The notes beneath the pieces were generated by a model. That model made no database searches and was not told the DNA's origin. It was given only the letters and a program-made list of their open reading frames with translations. Both the position numbers and the translations under genes were made by a program. A stretch of 64,000 nt of DNA from Streptomyces bikiniensis (GTDB lineage: Bacteria > Actinomycetota > Actinomycetes > Streptomycetales > Streptomycetaceae). Location of the stretch: assembly GCA_000716465.1 (NCBI GenBank), contig JNWL01000026.1, positions 1 through 64,000 of the forward strand, given 5' to 3'. Positions within the stretch are counted from its first letter, which is position 1; the number at the start of each line of letters is the position of its first letter. Positions 35,154-44,094 of the stretch are shown here, in pieces.

Positions 35154-35247
35154 GGCCTCCCGCCGACCCCCGCCCGACCTTCCGCCCGGTCCACCGGGCG
35201 GCCTCCCGCCGACCCCCGCCCGACTTTCCGCCCGGTCCACCGGGCGG
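35154..35247. repeat. 46-bp direct repeat, two copies
   Basis: Copies start at 35154 and 35200 and contain the hairpin CCGCCCGGTCCACCGGGCGG. They differ at one base (CGACCTTCC versus CGACTTTCC). They lie in the non-coding gap upstream of pta and pfkA. Confidence 0.8.
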
Positions 35248-35388
35248 TCTTCCGGACGGCCTCCGCCCGGGCCCGCCCGGACCGCCTCCGCCCGGCCGCC
35301 CGGGGGCCTTCCGGCGGCTCCCCCGGGTCCTCCGGCCCGCGCTTCCGGGCCCTTCGTCCGGCGGGCGGCCTAACCACTGCCGGGGGTA

Positions 35389-35417
35389 TTGTCAAGGGGG
35401 TAATGCCGCCCTATCGG
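35389..35417 (+). promoter_or_regulatory. Candidate pta-ackA promoter
   Basis: TTGTCA (35389-35394), 17-bp spacer, TATCGG (35412-35417). It lies about 100 bp before the pta start. Spacing and the -35 hexamer fit a vegetative promoter; the -10 is weak. Confidence 0.4.
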
Positions 35418-35513
35418 GGCTTTCCGAGCCCTTTTGATTGACGTACGGGCCGGGAAGGCGGAGCTGGGGCACCGCCCGGGGCCCTTCCGCAGGACTGGAC
35501 AGGAGACCACGGC

Positions 35514-37595
35514 GTGACGCGCAGCGTGTACGTGACCGGGATCGACCGCGGTGACGGCCGCCAGGTCGTCGAGCTGGGAGTCATGGAGCTCCTCACCCGC
35601 CAGGTGGACCGGGTGGGGGTGTTCCGGCCGCTGGTGCACGACGGGCCCGACCGCCTCTTCGACCTGCTGCGCGCCCGCTACCGGCTCTCGCAGGACGCCG
35701 CGACGGTCTACGGCATGGACTACCAGGAGGCGTCCGCGCTCCAGGCCGAGCGGGGCACCGACGAGCTGGTCTCCCGGCTGGTCGACCGCTTCCACGCCGT
35801 CGCCCGCGAGTACGAGGTCGTCCTCGTCCTGGGCACCGACTTCGCCGCCACCCAGCTCCCCGACGAGCTGGCGATCAACGCGCGGCTCGCCAACGAGTTC
35901 GGCGCCTCCGTCATCCCGGTGGTCGGCGGCAAGGGCCAGTCGGCGGAGTCCGTGCGGGCCGAGGCGCGCAACGCCTTCCGGGCGTACGACGGGCTCGGCT
36001 GCGACGTGCTCGCGATGGTGGTCAACCGGGTGGCGGCCGAGGACCGGGAGGCCATCGCGGAGCGGCTGGCGGCCCGGCTGCCGGTGCCCTGCTACGTCCT
36101 GCCGGACGAGCCGGCCCTGTCGGCGCCGACCGTCGCCCAGATCACCCACGCGCTCGGCGGCACCGTCGTCCTCGGGGACGACGCCGGGCTCGCCCGGGAC
36201 GCCCTGGACTTCGTCTTCGGCGGCGCGATGCTGCCGAACTTCCTGAACGCCCTGACGCCCGGCTGCCTGGTCGTCACCCCCGGGGACCGGGCCGACCTGG
36301 TCGTCGGCGCGCTCGCCGCGCACTCGGCGGGCACCCCGCCGATCGCCGGGGTGCTGCTCACCCTGAACGAGCGGCCCAGCGAGGAGATCCTGACCCTGGC
36401 GGCCCGGCTCGCGCCCGGCACCCCGGTGGTCTCGGTCGCCGGGAACAGCTTCCCGACGGCCGCCGAACTCTTCGCCCTGGAGGGCAAGCTGAACGCGGCC
36501 ACGCCGCGCAAGGCGGAGACAGCGCTCGGCCTGTTCGAGCGGCACGTGGACACCGCCGACCTGCTCAGGCGGGTCTCGGTGGCCCGCAGCGGCCGGGTCA
36601 CCCCGATGATGTTCGAGCACGAGCTGCTCGAACAGGCACGGGCCGACCGGCGCCGGGTGGTGCTCCCGGAGGGCACGGAGGAGCGGGTGCTCCGCGCGGC
36701 CGACGTGCTGCTGCGCCGGGACGTGTGCGACCTGACGCTGCTCGGGGACGTGGAGAGCATCCGCAAGAAGGCCGCCGACCTGAGCGTGGACCTGCGCGAC
36801 ACGCAGCTGATCGACCCGCACACCTCGGAGCTGCGGGACGCGTTCGCGGAGAAGTACGCGGCGCTGCGGGCCCACAAGGGCGTGACCGTGGAGCTGGCGT
36901 ACGACGTGGTGTCGGACGTGAACTACTTCGGCACCCTGATGGTGGAGGAGGGCCTGGCCGACGGGATGGTGTCCGGCGCGGTGCACTCCACGGCGGCGAC
37001 GATCCGCCCGGCCTTCGAGATCATCAAGACGAAGCCGGACGCGTCGATCGTCTCGTCGGTCTTCTTCATGTGCCTGGCGGACAAGGTCCTGGTGTACGGC
37101 GACTGCGCGGTCAACCCGGACCCGGACGCCGAGCAGCTCGCGGACATCGCCGTCCAGTCGGCGGCCACCGCGGCCCGGTTCGGCGTGGAGCCGCGGATCG
37201 CGATGCTCTCGTACTCCACGGGCACCTCGGGCTCCGGCGCCGACGTCGACAAGGTGCGGGAGGCGACCAAGCTCGTCCGGGAGGCGCGCCCGGAGCTGCG
37301 GATCGAGGGGCCCATCCAGTACGACGCGGCCGTGGAGCCCTCGGTGGCGGCGACGAAGCTGCCGGACTCCGAGGTGGCGGGGCAGGCGTCGGTGCTGGTC
37401 TTCCCCGACCTGAACACCGGCAACAACACGTACAAGGCCGTGCAGCGCTCGGCCGGCGCCGTGGCCGTCGGCCCGGTGCTCCAGGGCCTGCGCAAGCCCG
37501 TGAACGACCTCTCGCGGGGTGCGCTCGTCAGCGACATCGTCAACACGGTCGCCATCACGGCGATCCAGTCCCAGGGTCAGGAGCTCCCCGCATGA
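35514..37595 (+). CDS. pta: Phosphate acetyltransferase
   Basis: A 693-residue enzyme exchanging acetyl-CoA and acetyl phosphate. It is the long form: an N-terminal P-loop BioD-like domain (about 1-220, SVYVTGIDRGDGRQVVELGV), a DRTGG-type middle domain (about 230-340) and the catalytic PTA domain (about 370-690). The latter has VLPEGTEERVLRAADVLL, VSGAVHSTAATIRPAFEIIK, SYSTGTSGSG and VFPDLNTGNNTYKAVQR. The P-loop is degenerate (TGIDRGDGRQ), as in other actinobacterial Pta. GTG 35514 is the start. Its stop overlaps the ackA start by 4 bp (ATGA), so the pair is translationally coupled. Confidence 0.95.
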   Translation: MTRSVYVTGIDRGDGRQVVELGVMELLTRQVDRVGVFRPLVHDGPDRLFDLLRARYRLSQDAATVYGMDYQEASALQAERGTDELVSRLVDRFHAVAREYEVVLVLGTDFAATQLPDELAINARLANEFGASVIPVVGGKGQSAESVRAEARNAFRAYDGLGCDVLAMVVNRVAAEDREAIAERLAARLPVPCYVLPDEPALSAPTVAQITHALGGTVVLGDDAGLARDALDFVFGGAMLPNFLNALTPGCLVVTPGDRADLVVGALAAHSAGTPPIAGVLLTLNERPSEEILTLAARLAPGTPVVSVAGNSFPTAAELFALEGKLNAATPRKAETALGLFERHVDTADLLRRVSVARSGRVTPMMFEHELLEQARADRRRVVLPEGTEERVLRAADVLLRRDVCDLTLLGDVESIRKKAADLSVDLRDTQLIDPHTSELRDAFAEKYAALRAHKGVTVELAYDVVSDVNYFGTLMVEEGLADGMVSGAVHSTAATIRPAFEIIKTKPDASIVSSVFFMCLADKVLVYGDCAVNPDPDAEQLADIAVQSAATAARFGVEPRIAMLSYSTGTSGSGADVDKVREATKLVREARPELRIEGPIQYDAAVEPSVAATKLPDSEVAGQASVLVFPDLNTGNNTYKAVQRSAGAVAVGPVLQGLRKPVNDLSRGALVSDIVNTVAITAIQSQGQELPA

Positions 37596-38878
37596 CCGCG
37601 CCCACGTCCACTCCGACGCGCGTACTCGTCCTCAACTCCGGTTCTTCGTCCCTGAAGTACCAGCTCATCGACATGCGCGACGGCAGCCGTCCGGCGCAGG
37701 GGATCGTGGAGCGGATCGGCGAGGAGACCTCGCGGCTCGCGCACACCCCGCTCCGGGAGGGGGGCGGGGGGAAGCGCGAGAGGAACGGTCCGATCTCCGA
37801 CCACTCGGCCGCCCTGAAGGCGGTCGCCGAGGAGCTGGCGGCGGACGGCCTGGGCCTGGACTCCCCCGAGCTGGCGGCGATCGGGCACCGGGTGGTGCAC
37901 GGCGGGCTGCGGTTCACCGAGCCGACCGTCGTGAACGGCGAGGTGCTGGCGGAGATCGAGCGGCTCGTGCCGGTGGCGCCGCTGCACAACCCGGCGAACC
38001 TGATCGGCATCCGCACGGCGATGGCGCTGCGGCCCGATCTGCCGCAGGTGGCGGTCTTCGACACCGCCTTCCACACGACGATGCCGGAGTCGGCGGCGCG
38101 GTACGCGATCGACGTGGAGACCGCCGACGCGCACCGGATCCGGCGGTACGGCTTCCACGGCACCTCGCACGCGTACGTCTCGCGGGAGACGGCGCGGCTG
38201 CTCGGGAAGGCGCCGGAGGAGGTGAACGTGATCGTGCTGCACCTGGGGAACGGGGCGTCCGCGTCGGCGGTGCGGGGCGGCCGGTGCGTGGACACCTCGA
38301 TGGGCCTGACGCCGCTGGAGGGCCTGGTCATGGGGACCCGGTCGGGCGACATCGACCCGGCGGTCACCTTCCACCTGCGGCGGGTGGCGGGGATGTCGGC
38401 GGACGAGATCGACGTCCTGCTGAACAAGCGGTCCGGGCTGGTGGGACTCTGCGGCGACAACGACATGCGGGAGATCCGCCGCCGGATCGACGAGGGCGAC
38501 GAGCGGGCGGCGCTCGCCTTCGACGTCTACGTCCACCGGCTGAAGAAGTACATCGGGGCGTACTACGCGGTGCTCGGCCGGGTGGACGCGGTGGCGTTCA
38601 CGGCGGGGGTGGGCGAGAACGCGGCGCCGGTGCGGCAGGCGGCGATCGCGGGCCTGGAGGAGCTGGGGCTCGCGGTGGACGCGGAGCTGAACGCCGCGCG
38701 GTCGGACGGGGCGCGGATCATCTCGCCGGAGTACGCGCGGGTGGCGGTCGCCGTGGTGCCGACGGACGAGGAGCTGGAGATCGCGCGCCAGAGCTACGCG
38801 CTCGTACGGGGCACGGACGCACCGGACGGGACCGCTCGGGAGGCGCTCGTACGGGGTGCGGAGGGCTCGAACGAGTGA
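37592..38878 (+). CDS. ackA: Acetate kinase
   Basis: A 428-residue enzyme making acetate and ATP from acetyl phosphate, completing the Pta-AckA overflow pathway. Motifs are VLVLNSGSSSLKYQLIDM, the substrate segment AIGHRVVHGGLRFTEP, VFDTAFHTTMPESA, RYGFHGTSHAYV, HLGNGASASAVRGG, and SMGLTPLEGLVMGTRSGDID, with ENAAPVR near the end. It has a short Arg/Glu-rich insertion (RLAHTPLREGGGGKRERNG) common in actinobacteria. ATG 37592 overlaps the pta stop. Confidence 0.96.
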   Translation: MTAPTSTPTRVLVLNSGSSSLKYQLIDMRDGSRPAQGIVERIGEETSRLAHTPLREGGGGKRERNGPISDHSAALKAVAEELAADGLGLDSPELAAIGHRVVHGGLRFTEPTVVNGEVLAEIERLVPVAPLHNPANLIGIRTAMALRPDLPQVAVFDTAFHTTMPESAARYAIDVETADAHRIRRYGFHGTSHAYVSRETARLLGKAPEEVNVIVLHLGNGASASAVRGGRCVDTSMGLTPLEGLVMGTRSGDIDPAVTFHLRRVAGMSADEIDVLLNKRSGLVGLCGDNDMREIRRRIDEGDERAALAFDVYVHRLKKYIGAYYAVLGRVDAVAFTAGVGENAAPVRQAAIAGLEELGLAVDAELNAARSDGARIISPEYARVAVAVVPTDEELEIARQSYALVRGTDAPDGTAREALVRGAEGSNE

Positions 38879-38960
38879 TCGCCTGAGCGACCGCCCGCCC
38901 ATTTGTACTTTCCGCCAGTCGGAATATTCCGCAGTGAAACAAACCGATAGGATCCGCCTC

Positions 38961-40391
38961 ATGCGCCGTTCCAAAATCGTCTGCACGCTGGGCCCCGCCG
39001 TCGACTCGTATGAGCAGCTGAAGGCTCTCATCGAGGCCGGCATGAACGTGGCCCGATTCAACTTCAGCCACGGCTCCCAGGCAGAACACCAGGAGCGGTA
39101 CGACCGCGTCCGGCAGGTCGCCGCGGACACCGGGCGGGCCGTCGGCGTCCTCGCCGACCTCCAGGGCCCGAAGATCCGCCTGGAGACCTTCGCCGAGGGA
39201 CCGGTCGAGCTGGTGCGCGGTGACGAGTTCACCATCACCACCGAGGACGTCCCGGGCGACAAGTCGATCTGCGGCACCACGTACAAGGGGCTGCCCGGCG
39301 ACGTCTCCAAGGGCGACCAGGTCCTCATCAACGACGGCAACGTCGAGCTGCGGGTGGTCGAGGTCGAGGGCCCCCGGGTCAGGACCATCGTCATCGAGGG
39401 CGGCGTCGTCTCGGACCACAAGGGCATCAACCTGCCCGGCGCGGCCGTCAACGTCCCGGCCCTGTCCGAGAAGGACGTCGACGACCTGCGCTTCGCCCTG
39501 CGGATGGGCTGCGACATGGTCGCCCTGTCGTTCGTGCGGGACGCCGACGACGTCAAGGACGTCCACAAGGTGATGGACGAGGAGGGCCGCCGGGTCCCCG
39601 TCATCGCCAAGGTGGAGAAGCCGCAGGCCGTCGAGAACATGGCCGACGTCGTCGCCGCGTTCGACGCGGTCATGGTGGCCCGCGGCGACCTCGCCGTGGA
39701 GTACCCCCTGGAGAAGGTCCCGATGGTGCAGAAGCGCCTGGTGGAGCTCTGCCGCCGGAACGCCAAGCCGGTCATCGTCGCCACCCAGATGATGGAGTCG
39801 ATGATCACCAACTCGCGTCCGACCCGCGCCGAGGCGAGCGACGTCGCCAACGCGATCCTGGACGGCGCGGACGCGGTCATGCTGTCGGCCGAGTCCTCGG
39901 TCGGCGCGTACCCGATCGAGACCGTCAAGACGATGTCGAAGATCGTCACGGCGGCCGAGGAGGAGCTGCTCTCCAAGGGCCTCCAGCCCCTGGTCCAGGG
40001 CAAGAAGCCGCGCACCCAGGGCGGTTCGGTCGCCCGCGCGGCCTGCGAGATCGCGGACTTCCTGGGCGGCAAGGCGCTGGTCGCCTTCACCCAGTCCGGC
40101 GACACGGCCCGCCGCCTCTCGCGCTACCGCGTCCAGCAGCCGATCCTCGCCTTCACCACGGACGAGAACACCCGCAACCAGCTCACTCTGAGCTGGGGCG
40201 TCGAGTCCTTCGTCGTCCCGCACGTGGACAACACCGACGCGATGGTGGACCTCGTGGACGCCGAGCTCCTGAAGCTCCAGCGCTACAACGAGGGCGACAC
40301 CATGGTCATCACGGCCGGCTCGCCCCCCGGCGTCCCCGGCACCACGAACATGGTCCGCGTCCACCACCTGGGCGGCGGCGAGCGCGACTGA
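38961..40391 (+). CDS. pyk: Pyruvate kinase
   Basis: A 476-residue glycolytic enzyme making pyruvate and ATP from phosphoenolpyruvate. MRRSKIVCTLGPAVDSYEQL opens the barrel, NFSHGSQAEHQERY and DLQGPKIRLETF follow, IAKVEKPQAVENM and VARGDLAVEYPLEKVP form the active site, and TQMMESMITNSRPTRAEASD plus GADAVMLSAESSVGAYPIET complete the signature. The C-terminal allosteric domain ends VPGTTNMVRVHHLG. ATG 38961 is chosen because it begins the conserved start. An 82-bp gap after ackA may hold its own promoter (TTGTAC and TATTCC 16 bp apart), and a terminator follows at 40414. Confidence 0.96.
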   Translation: MRRSKIVCTLGPAVDSYEQLKALIEAGMNVARFNFSHGSQAEHQERYDRVRQVAADTGRAVGVLADLQGPKIRLETFAEGPVELVRGDEFTITTEDVPGDKSICGTTYKGLPGDVSKGDQVLINDGNVELRVVEVEGPRVRTIVIEGGVVSDHKGINLPGAAVNVPALSEKDVDDLRFALRMGCDMVALSFVRDADDVKDVHKVMDEEGRRVPVIAKVEKPQAVENMADVVAAFDAVMVARGDLAVEYPLEKVPMVQKRLVELCRRNAKPVIVATQMMESMITNSRPTRAEASDVANAILDGADAVMLSAESSVGAYPIETVKTMSKIVTAAEEELLSKGLQPLVQGKKPRTQGGSVARAACEIADFLGGKALVAFTQSGDTARRLSRYRVQQPILAFTTDENTRNQLTLSWGVESFVVPHVDNTDAMVDLVDAELLKLQRYNEGDTMVITAGSPPGVPGTTNMVRVHHLGGGERD

Positions 40392-40413
40392 CGCGCCCGC
40401 GCCGGACGCACGT

Positions 40414-40455
40414 GACGGTGGGCCGCACCCCTGGCGAGGGGCGCGGCCCACCGTC
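40414..40455. terminator. Terminator between pyk and the convergent small gene
   Basis: Perfect 13-bp stem (40414-40426 with 40443-40455), with the intervening sequence also largely self-complementary (CCCCT/AGGGG). It stands 22 bp after the pyk stop and before a convergent gene. Confidence 0.75.
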
Positions 40456-40466
40456 GTCCGTCCGGA

Positions 40467-40826
40467 TCAACCGTCCTCGTCGTCATCGTCGTCGTCGAGG
40501 ACCGACGGCTCCAGCCTGGTCAGCAGGAACCGCAGGTCGTCACGTTCGTGGGCCATTTCCAGGACGCGCATCATGGCGGGCACCCCGGCGTCCCGGGTGA
40601 TCACCAGATCGGGGCACTGGAACTGAATGCGCTCGTACTCCTCGCGCTCCCCCTCCATCCATCGCCGGATCGCCCCGAGCGTGAGGAAGGTGGCGCTGTA
40701 CCGCGTCCCGTCCCGGAGCGTGACGATCACGTCGACGTTGTCCACGGTGGCCTCGTCGTCCTCGGCGCCCAGCATGAACACGGCGTCGAAGTGCGGCGTC
40801 CTCACCCGGTGCAGTGGATCACCCAT
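40467..40826 (-). CDS. Conserved-looking hypothetical protein with an acidic C-terminus
   Basis: A 119-residue soluble protein. It contains VDVIVTLRDGTRYSATFLTL, a beta-rich segment, then EREEYERIQFQCPDLVITR and a helix (MRVLEMAHERDDLRFLLTRL), ending in an Asp/Glu run (DDDDDDEDG). No catalytic motif is visible and the family is not recognised. It is convergent with pyk and separated by a terminator; the start at ATG 40826 gives the longest sensible product. Confidence 0.7.
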   Translation of the reverse strand: MGDPLHRVRTPHFDAVFMLGAEDDEATVDNVDVIVTLRDGTRYSATFLTLGAIRRWMEGEREEYERIQFQCPDLVITRDAGVPAMMRVLEMAHERDDLRFLLTRLEPSVLDDDDDDEDG

Positions 40827-40926
40827 GAAGCTCCTCCCCTCGCTCGATGGCCTCGCCCCCTTCCCGCTCGCCGGACCCGGAACACCGTGCGGTACCCACC
40901 GGCCGGCAGGGCGACGATCCTCCTCA

Positions 40927-41028
40927 TCAGTTGCCCGGCAGCGGGAGGTGGAGCTTCTCGTTCATGAAGTCCGCCTCGGGGAAGCAGGAGGCGCGGATGC
41001 GGTGCGGCTCGATCCGGAAAAGAACCAT
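40927..41028 (-). CDS. Possible 33-aa ORF or gene-end remnant
   Basis: The reading frame MVLFRIEPHRIRASCFPEAD then FMNEKLHLPLPGN stops at 40927. Its codon use looks coding, and the tail (FMNEKLHLPLPGN) resembles the end of a longer protein. It begins inside the hairpin at 41025-41063, so it is more probably a remnant than a functional small gene. No Shine-Dalgarno is evident. Confidence 0.25.
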   Translation of the reverse strand: MVLFRIEPHRIRASCFPEADFMNEKLHLPLPGN

Positions 41029-41063
41029 GGGCCGCACTCCCACGAAGTGAGTGCGGCCCATGG
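41025..41063. terminator. 15-bp perfect stem after the exported-protein gene
   Basis: CCATGGGCCGCACTC (41025-41039) pairs with GAGTGCGGCCCATGG (41049-41063), 34 bp beyond the stop of the gene ending at 41097. It would end minus-strand transcription of the DUF6230-DUF6114 cluster. Confidence 0.75.
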
Positions 41064-41096
41064 CGTGGTGCGGCTCCCGGAGTGGTACGGGGGGGG

Positions 41097-42398
41097 TCAG
41101 CTCGGCTCGATCGTGTTGCGGAGGCCCGGGATCCTGAGGGTGCCGCCGAACTGGCCGGCCTGCTTCAGCTCCACGTCGCTGAACCAGACGTACGGGATGT
41201 CCACCGGGGGCGGGGATTCCGGGCTGAAGGTGATCCGGACGAAGGGGAGGCTGAAGATGTTGCCCTTCAGCTCCTCCGTGTACATCGTGACCGTGCCGCC
41301 GGTGATGGTGGAGTCCTCGCCCTTGGCCGAACGGACGTGGGCCGTGCGCCCCGCGGAGTGGTCCGTCATCTGGTGCAGGTCCTTGATGGTCACATCGGTC
41401 GCGGTGAACTTCAGGACCTTCTTGACCTTGCCGCCGTAGGTCTTCACCTCGACGATGCCGTGGTACTTCAGACCGCTCAGCGTGAGCTTCGTGCTCTCCA
41501 GACGCCACGGCTCGTCCGGGAGCAGCGGGATGCCCGGCTCCGGTTCGGCCGCCGCGAGCGCCGCGTCGTCGCGCTCGGGGCACGGGAAGCGGGGCTTGGC
41601 GCCCTCGGGTATGTCCTCGTCCTTCTTGGCGTCGAGGCCCTTCGCGCTCTCCGGCAGTTCCTCGGTCGTGGCCCCGGCCTTCTCGGCGGCCTCGCGGATC
41701 ACGGCCTTCTTCTTCTCCGCGTCCGGGTCGACGGCCGGCTTCGGGGCCGTGGTGGCCTTCGGGTCGGCGGTCGGCCTCGGCACGGCGGTCGTGGCGCTCG
41801 GGGCCGGGGCCGTCGGCGCCGCCGTGGTGGACGTGGCCGTCGCGGTGGGCGTGGCCGTCGGCTTCGGGTCCGGGCCGTCGAAGAGGTCCTTCAACGCGTC
41901 GCCCAGGCCCAGCGGGTCCAGCGGGTTCTTCGACTTCGTCGGCGTGGGTGTGGCCGTCGGGGTCGGCGTGGCGGCGGGCTTCGGGGCCGTGGTGGTGGTC
42001 AGCTTCCGCTGCGTGGTCGCCTGTCCGGTCGCCGTCGCGGTCGGCGTCGGCGTCGCGGTGGCGGACGGGGTGCCGGAGGGGGTCGCCGTGGGGGACGCGG
42101 TCGCGGTCGCCGAGGGGGTGGCCGTCGGCTTCGCCTTCTCCTTCTCCGTCTCCGTGGCCTCCGGCGTCGGCTCGTCCGAGCGCGTCACGCAGGGGCCGGG
42201 GGCGAAGGGGACGTCCTTGTCGTCGGCGAGGGCGATCTTGGGCGTGAGGCCCATGCCCACGAACACCGCGGTCGGCATGGCGGCCAGCGCCATCGCCTTG
42301 CCCGCGGGGCCCTGGATCCTGTTCAGCAGCGACTTGCGTGGGGCCGCGTGCCGCGGTCCGCCCTTCGCGAGCGCCGGCTGGGTCTCGTCACCCCGCAC
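41097..42398 (-). CDS. Exported protein with a long Thr/Pro/Ala linker, DUF6230/DUF6114-associated
   Basis: A 433-residue protein. After a basic N-terminus (RKSLLNRIQGPAGKAM), a hydrophobic segment (about 37-58, ALAAMPTAVFVGMGLTPKIA) ends ALADDK, a likely signal-peptidase site. Residues about 80-240 are mainly Thr/Pro/Ala/Lys repeats (TPTATPTPTK type) broken by NPLDPLGLGDALKDLFDG. The last about 130 residues form a folded domain (LTLSGLKYHGIVEVKTYGGK, TDVTIKDLHQMTDHS, SLPFVRITFSPESPP) ending RIPGLRNTIEPS. The beta-pattern suggests an extracellular beta-helix or lipid-facing domain; no enzyme motif is visible. It overlaps the upstream DUF6114 gene by 11 bp, so the two are coupled. Confidence 0.82.
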   Translation of the reverse strand: MRGDETQPALAKGGPRHAAPRKSLLNRIQGPAGKAMALAAMPTAVFVGMGLTPKIALADDKDVPFAPGPCVTRSDEPTPEATETEKEKAKPTATPSATATASPTATPSGTPSATATPTPTATATGQATTQRKLTTTTAPKPAATPTPTATPTPTKSKNPLDPLGLGDALKDLFDGPDPKPTATPTATATSTTAAPTAPAPSATTAVPRPTADPKATTAPKPAVDPDAEKKKAVIREAAEKAGATTEELPESAKGLDAKKDEDIPEGAKPRFPCPERDDAALAAAEPEPGIPLLPDEPWRLESTKLTLSGLKYHGIVEVKTYGGKVKKVLKFTATDVTIKDLHQMTDHSAGRTAHVRSAKGEDSTITGGTVTMYTEELKGNIFSLPFVRITFSPESPPPVDIPYVWFSDVELKQAGQFGGTLRIPGLRNTIEPS

Positions 42399-42948
42399 TG
42401 TTCCTCCCGCCGTTGGCGTCGATCGTCTTGTCGGTCGCGTGGTGCTCCGGCCCGCGCTGCTCCGGCAGACCGGCCGTCAGTACGGCTCCGGCCTCCGCCG
42501 AGGTTTCCGCCGAGGCCTCCGGCTCGCCGCCGTCCTCCGTGTCCACGGCCTCCTCGACCGGGGGCGCGGGCGCCCAGGAAATGGACATGGCACCGCCGAT
42601 CATGGAGAGCAGGAACCCGATGACGAGGCCACCGAAGTTCGACACCGGGAGGGAGACGAGCGCCAGGATGATCGCCGCGACACCCGCGAACACCCGGACG
42701 ATGGGCTGGAACCACATCGTCAGACCGAGCGTGATGAGCAGGACGCCGATGATCAGCGCACCCGCGCCGGCGGTCGTCGCCATGGCGAGGGTCATGTTCC
42801 CGAGCCGCATGTCGCCGTACGGCAGATACGCGATCGGTACACCGCCCAACATGGTGAGCAGTCCCGCCCAGAAGGGCCGGGTCTGCCGCCAGGCCTTGAA
42901 CCGGTTCTCCTTGGGGACTTCGCGGGAAGCGGTGGACTCGGCGCTCAT
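42388..42948 (-). CDS. DUF6114-type integral membrane protein
   Basis: A 186-residue protein with four hydrophobic helices (about 27-125): FWAGLLTMLGGVPIAYLPYG, AMATTAGAGALIIGVLLITL, IVRVFAGVAAIILALVSLP, GGLVIGFLLSMIGGAMSISW. It ends in an Ala/Glu-rich cytoplasmic or external tail. The sequence matches DUF6114 of actinobacteria as I recall it. The ATG (42948) is 116 bp after the DUF6230 gene and its stop overlaps the next gene start. These genes usually occur together and are presumed to be part of the cell envelope. Confidence 0.8.
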   Translation of the reverse strand: MSAESTASREVPKENRFKAWRQTRPFWAGLLTMLGGVPIAYLPYGDMRLGNMTLAMATTAGAGALIIGVLLITLGLTMWFQPIVRVFAGVAAIILALVSLPVSNFGGLVIGFLLSMIGGAMSISWAPAPPVEEAVDTEDGGEPEASAETSAEAGAVLTAGLPEQRGPEHHATDKTIDANGGRNSAG

Positions 42949-43064
42949 GGAAACAGCTCCCTGGAAGCGGTCTTGCTGAGAAGAATTACTGAGAGAGATG
43001 GAGCCGCGGATACGCGGCCGTGCGGGCGGGGCCGCACGGGACGACCCCGCCCGCCGGACCGGCA

Positions 43065-43742
43065 CTAGCCGACGAAGCACTCCTTGACGCCGCGGTGCAG
43101 CGAGAGCTTCAGGTCGGGGAGCTTGAAGGTGGCGGCGGTGGTCGCCCACGCCTTCTGCTCCACGTTCGACAGCACCGCGTGCTCGGCGCGCTGTCCGAAT
43201 CCGGTCGGGTACACCTTCTTCTCGGTGCCGGGCTGGATGCCGGGCTTGCTCTTGTTCTCGGCATTGAGCGCGCCGGCCGCGACGCCGATGTCGATGTTGG
43301 TGAACGCGGCATCGGCCTTCAGGTCCGAGACATCCAGGTAGATGCCCTTGGCGTAGACCATGTCCTCCTTCTTGCCGCTCTTCTCGGCGTCGGTGCCCGC
43401 CGTCAGCTGGAGGGAGACCGGGCCGACGAACGGGACCTCGGGGGTCACGACGGACTGGCACATACCGGTGATGTACGCCTCGGAGAAGCCCGAGACGGCG
43501 ACGGGGGCGGAGATGTTCTCGCCCTTGAGGTCCTTGCCGTTGACGTAACTGCCGTACTGGACGAAGTCCCAGCCCTCAAGCTGCTTCGCCTTGACCTTGA
43601 ACTCCTGGCCGGAGATCGCGAACGACGCCGCGAGCGCGCCCTGCGCCAGGCCGACGCCGATCGCTGCCGTCGCCGCCAGGCTGGGCACCATGACGACGGC
43701 GAAACGCTTCCATCTGGTCCCGCCACGAACCTGGGACTTCAT
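43065..43742 (-). CDS. DUF6230-family exported protein
   Basis: A 225-residue protein with an N-terminal signal (RWKRFAVVMVPSLAATAAIG then LAQGALAASFAISGQEFKVK). The mature part is beta-rich (GWDFVQYGSYVNGKDLKG, SVVTPEVPFVGPVSLQLTAG, LKADAAFTNIDIGVAAGALN). Members are commonly labelled cholesterol esterase in Streptomyces genomes, but I see no serine-hydrolase motif, so that label looks unsupported here. The gene heads a cluster with DUF6114 and the long exported protein. The 600-bp upstream gap contains two palindromes that may be operators. Confidence 0.82.
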   Translation of the reverse strand: MKSQVRGGTRWKRFAVVMVPSLAATAAIGVGLAQGALAASFAISGQEFKVKAKQLEGWDFVQYGSYVNGKDLKGENISAPVAVSGFSEAYITGMCQSVVTPEVPFVGPVSLQLTAGTDAEKSGKKEDMVYAKGIYLDVSDLKADAAFTNIDIGVAAGALNAENKSKPGIQPGTEKKVYPTGFGQRAEHAVLSNVEQKAWATTAATFKLPDLKLSLHRGVKECFVG

Positions 43743-44094
43743 GAGAATCCTCCTTCTCGGACGTACATCTCCAGAAGGGGCGTGGGCCCGTTCTGCGATG
43801 GGAGAAGAGCTACGTCCTCGGGAAGGAGAGCGCCGAGGCGGCGAACGGCGCAGTACGCCTCCGCATCACCGGCGATCACCCCCGAGCGACAACCATGGGC
43901 CGCGCGGTGCGCGCGGCCTGATCGGACAGGCCCCGTTCGGTGCGAGCGGGAACCCCCCTGTCCGCGACCGGCGCCGGAGCGCCGGTCCGCCCGGTGGGGA
44001 CCCTCCCCGCGGTCCCGGTTGGTTGCCGGGGTGTGCGGTTCGGACCGAGCGTGGCCGATCGTGGTCCATTCCGGGCGCCCGCACAAGGGGGTTC

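Larger units (their letters stand above)
34948..35513. other. 566-bp gap between pfkA and pta
   Basis: No gene is supported. The left two thirds is very GC-rich and Pro/Arg-coding in several frames, with a 46-bp direct repeat at 35154-35247. The right part holds a candidate pta promoter (35389-35417) and about 100 nt of leader. No Rex-type or other known operator was recognised. Confidence 0.6.

Noticed and set aside
34948..35513. Rex or other redox operator before pta-ackA
   Set aside because: No TTGTGAAN-type palindrome was seen; the gap shows only a GC-rich repeat and a plain promoter candidate.
40856..41583. Long minus-strand frames over the end of the exported-protein gene
   Set aside because: They overlap a well-supported coding frame and have atypical codon use; only the 33-codon end near 40927-41028 was kept, with low confidence.
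43065..43742. Cholesterol esterase function for the DUF6230 protein
   Set aside because: No GxSxG or other hydrolase signature is visible; the label seems to be inherited annotation.
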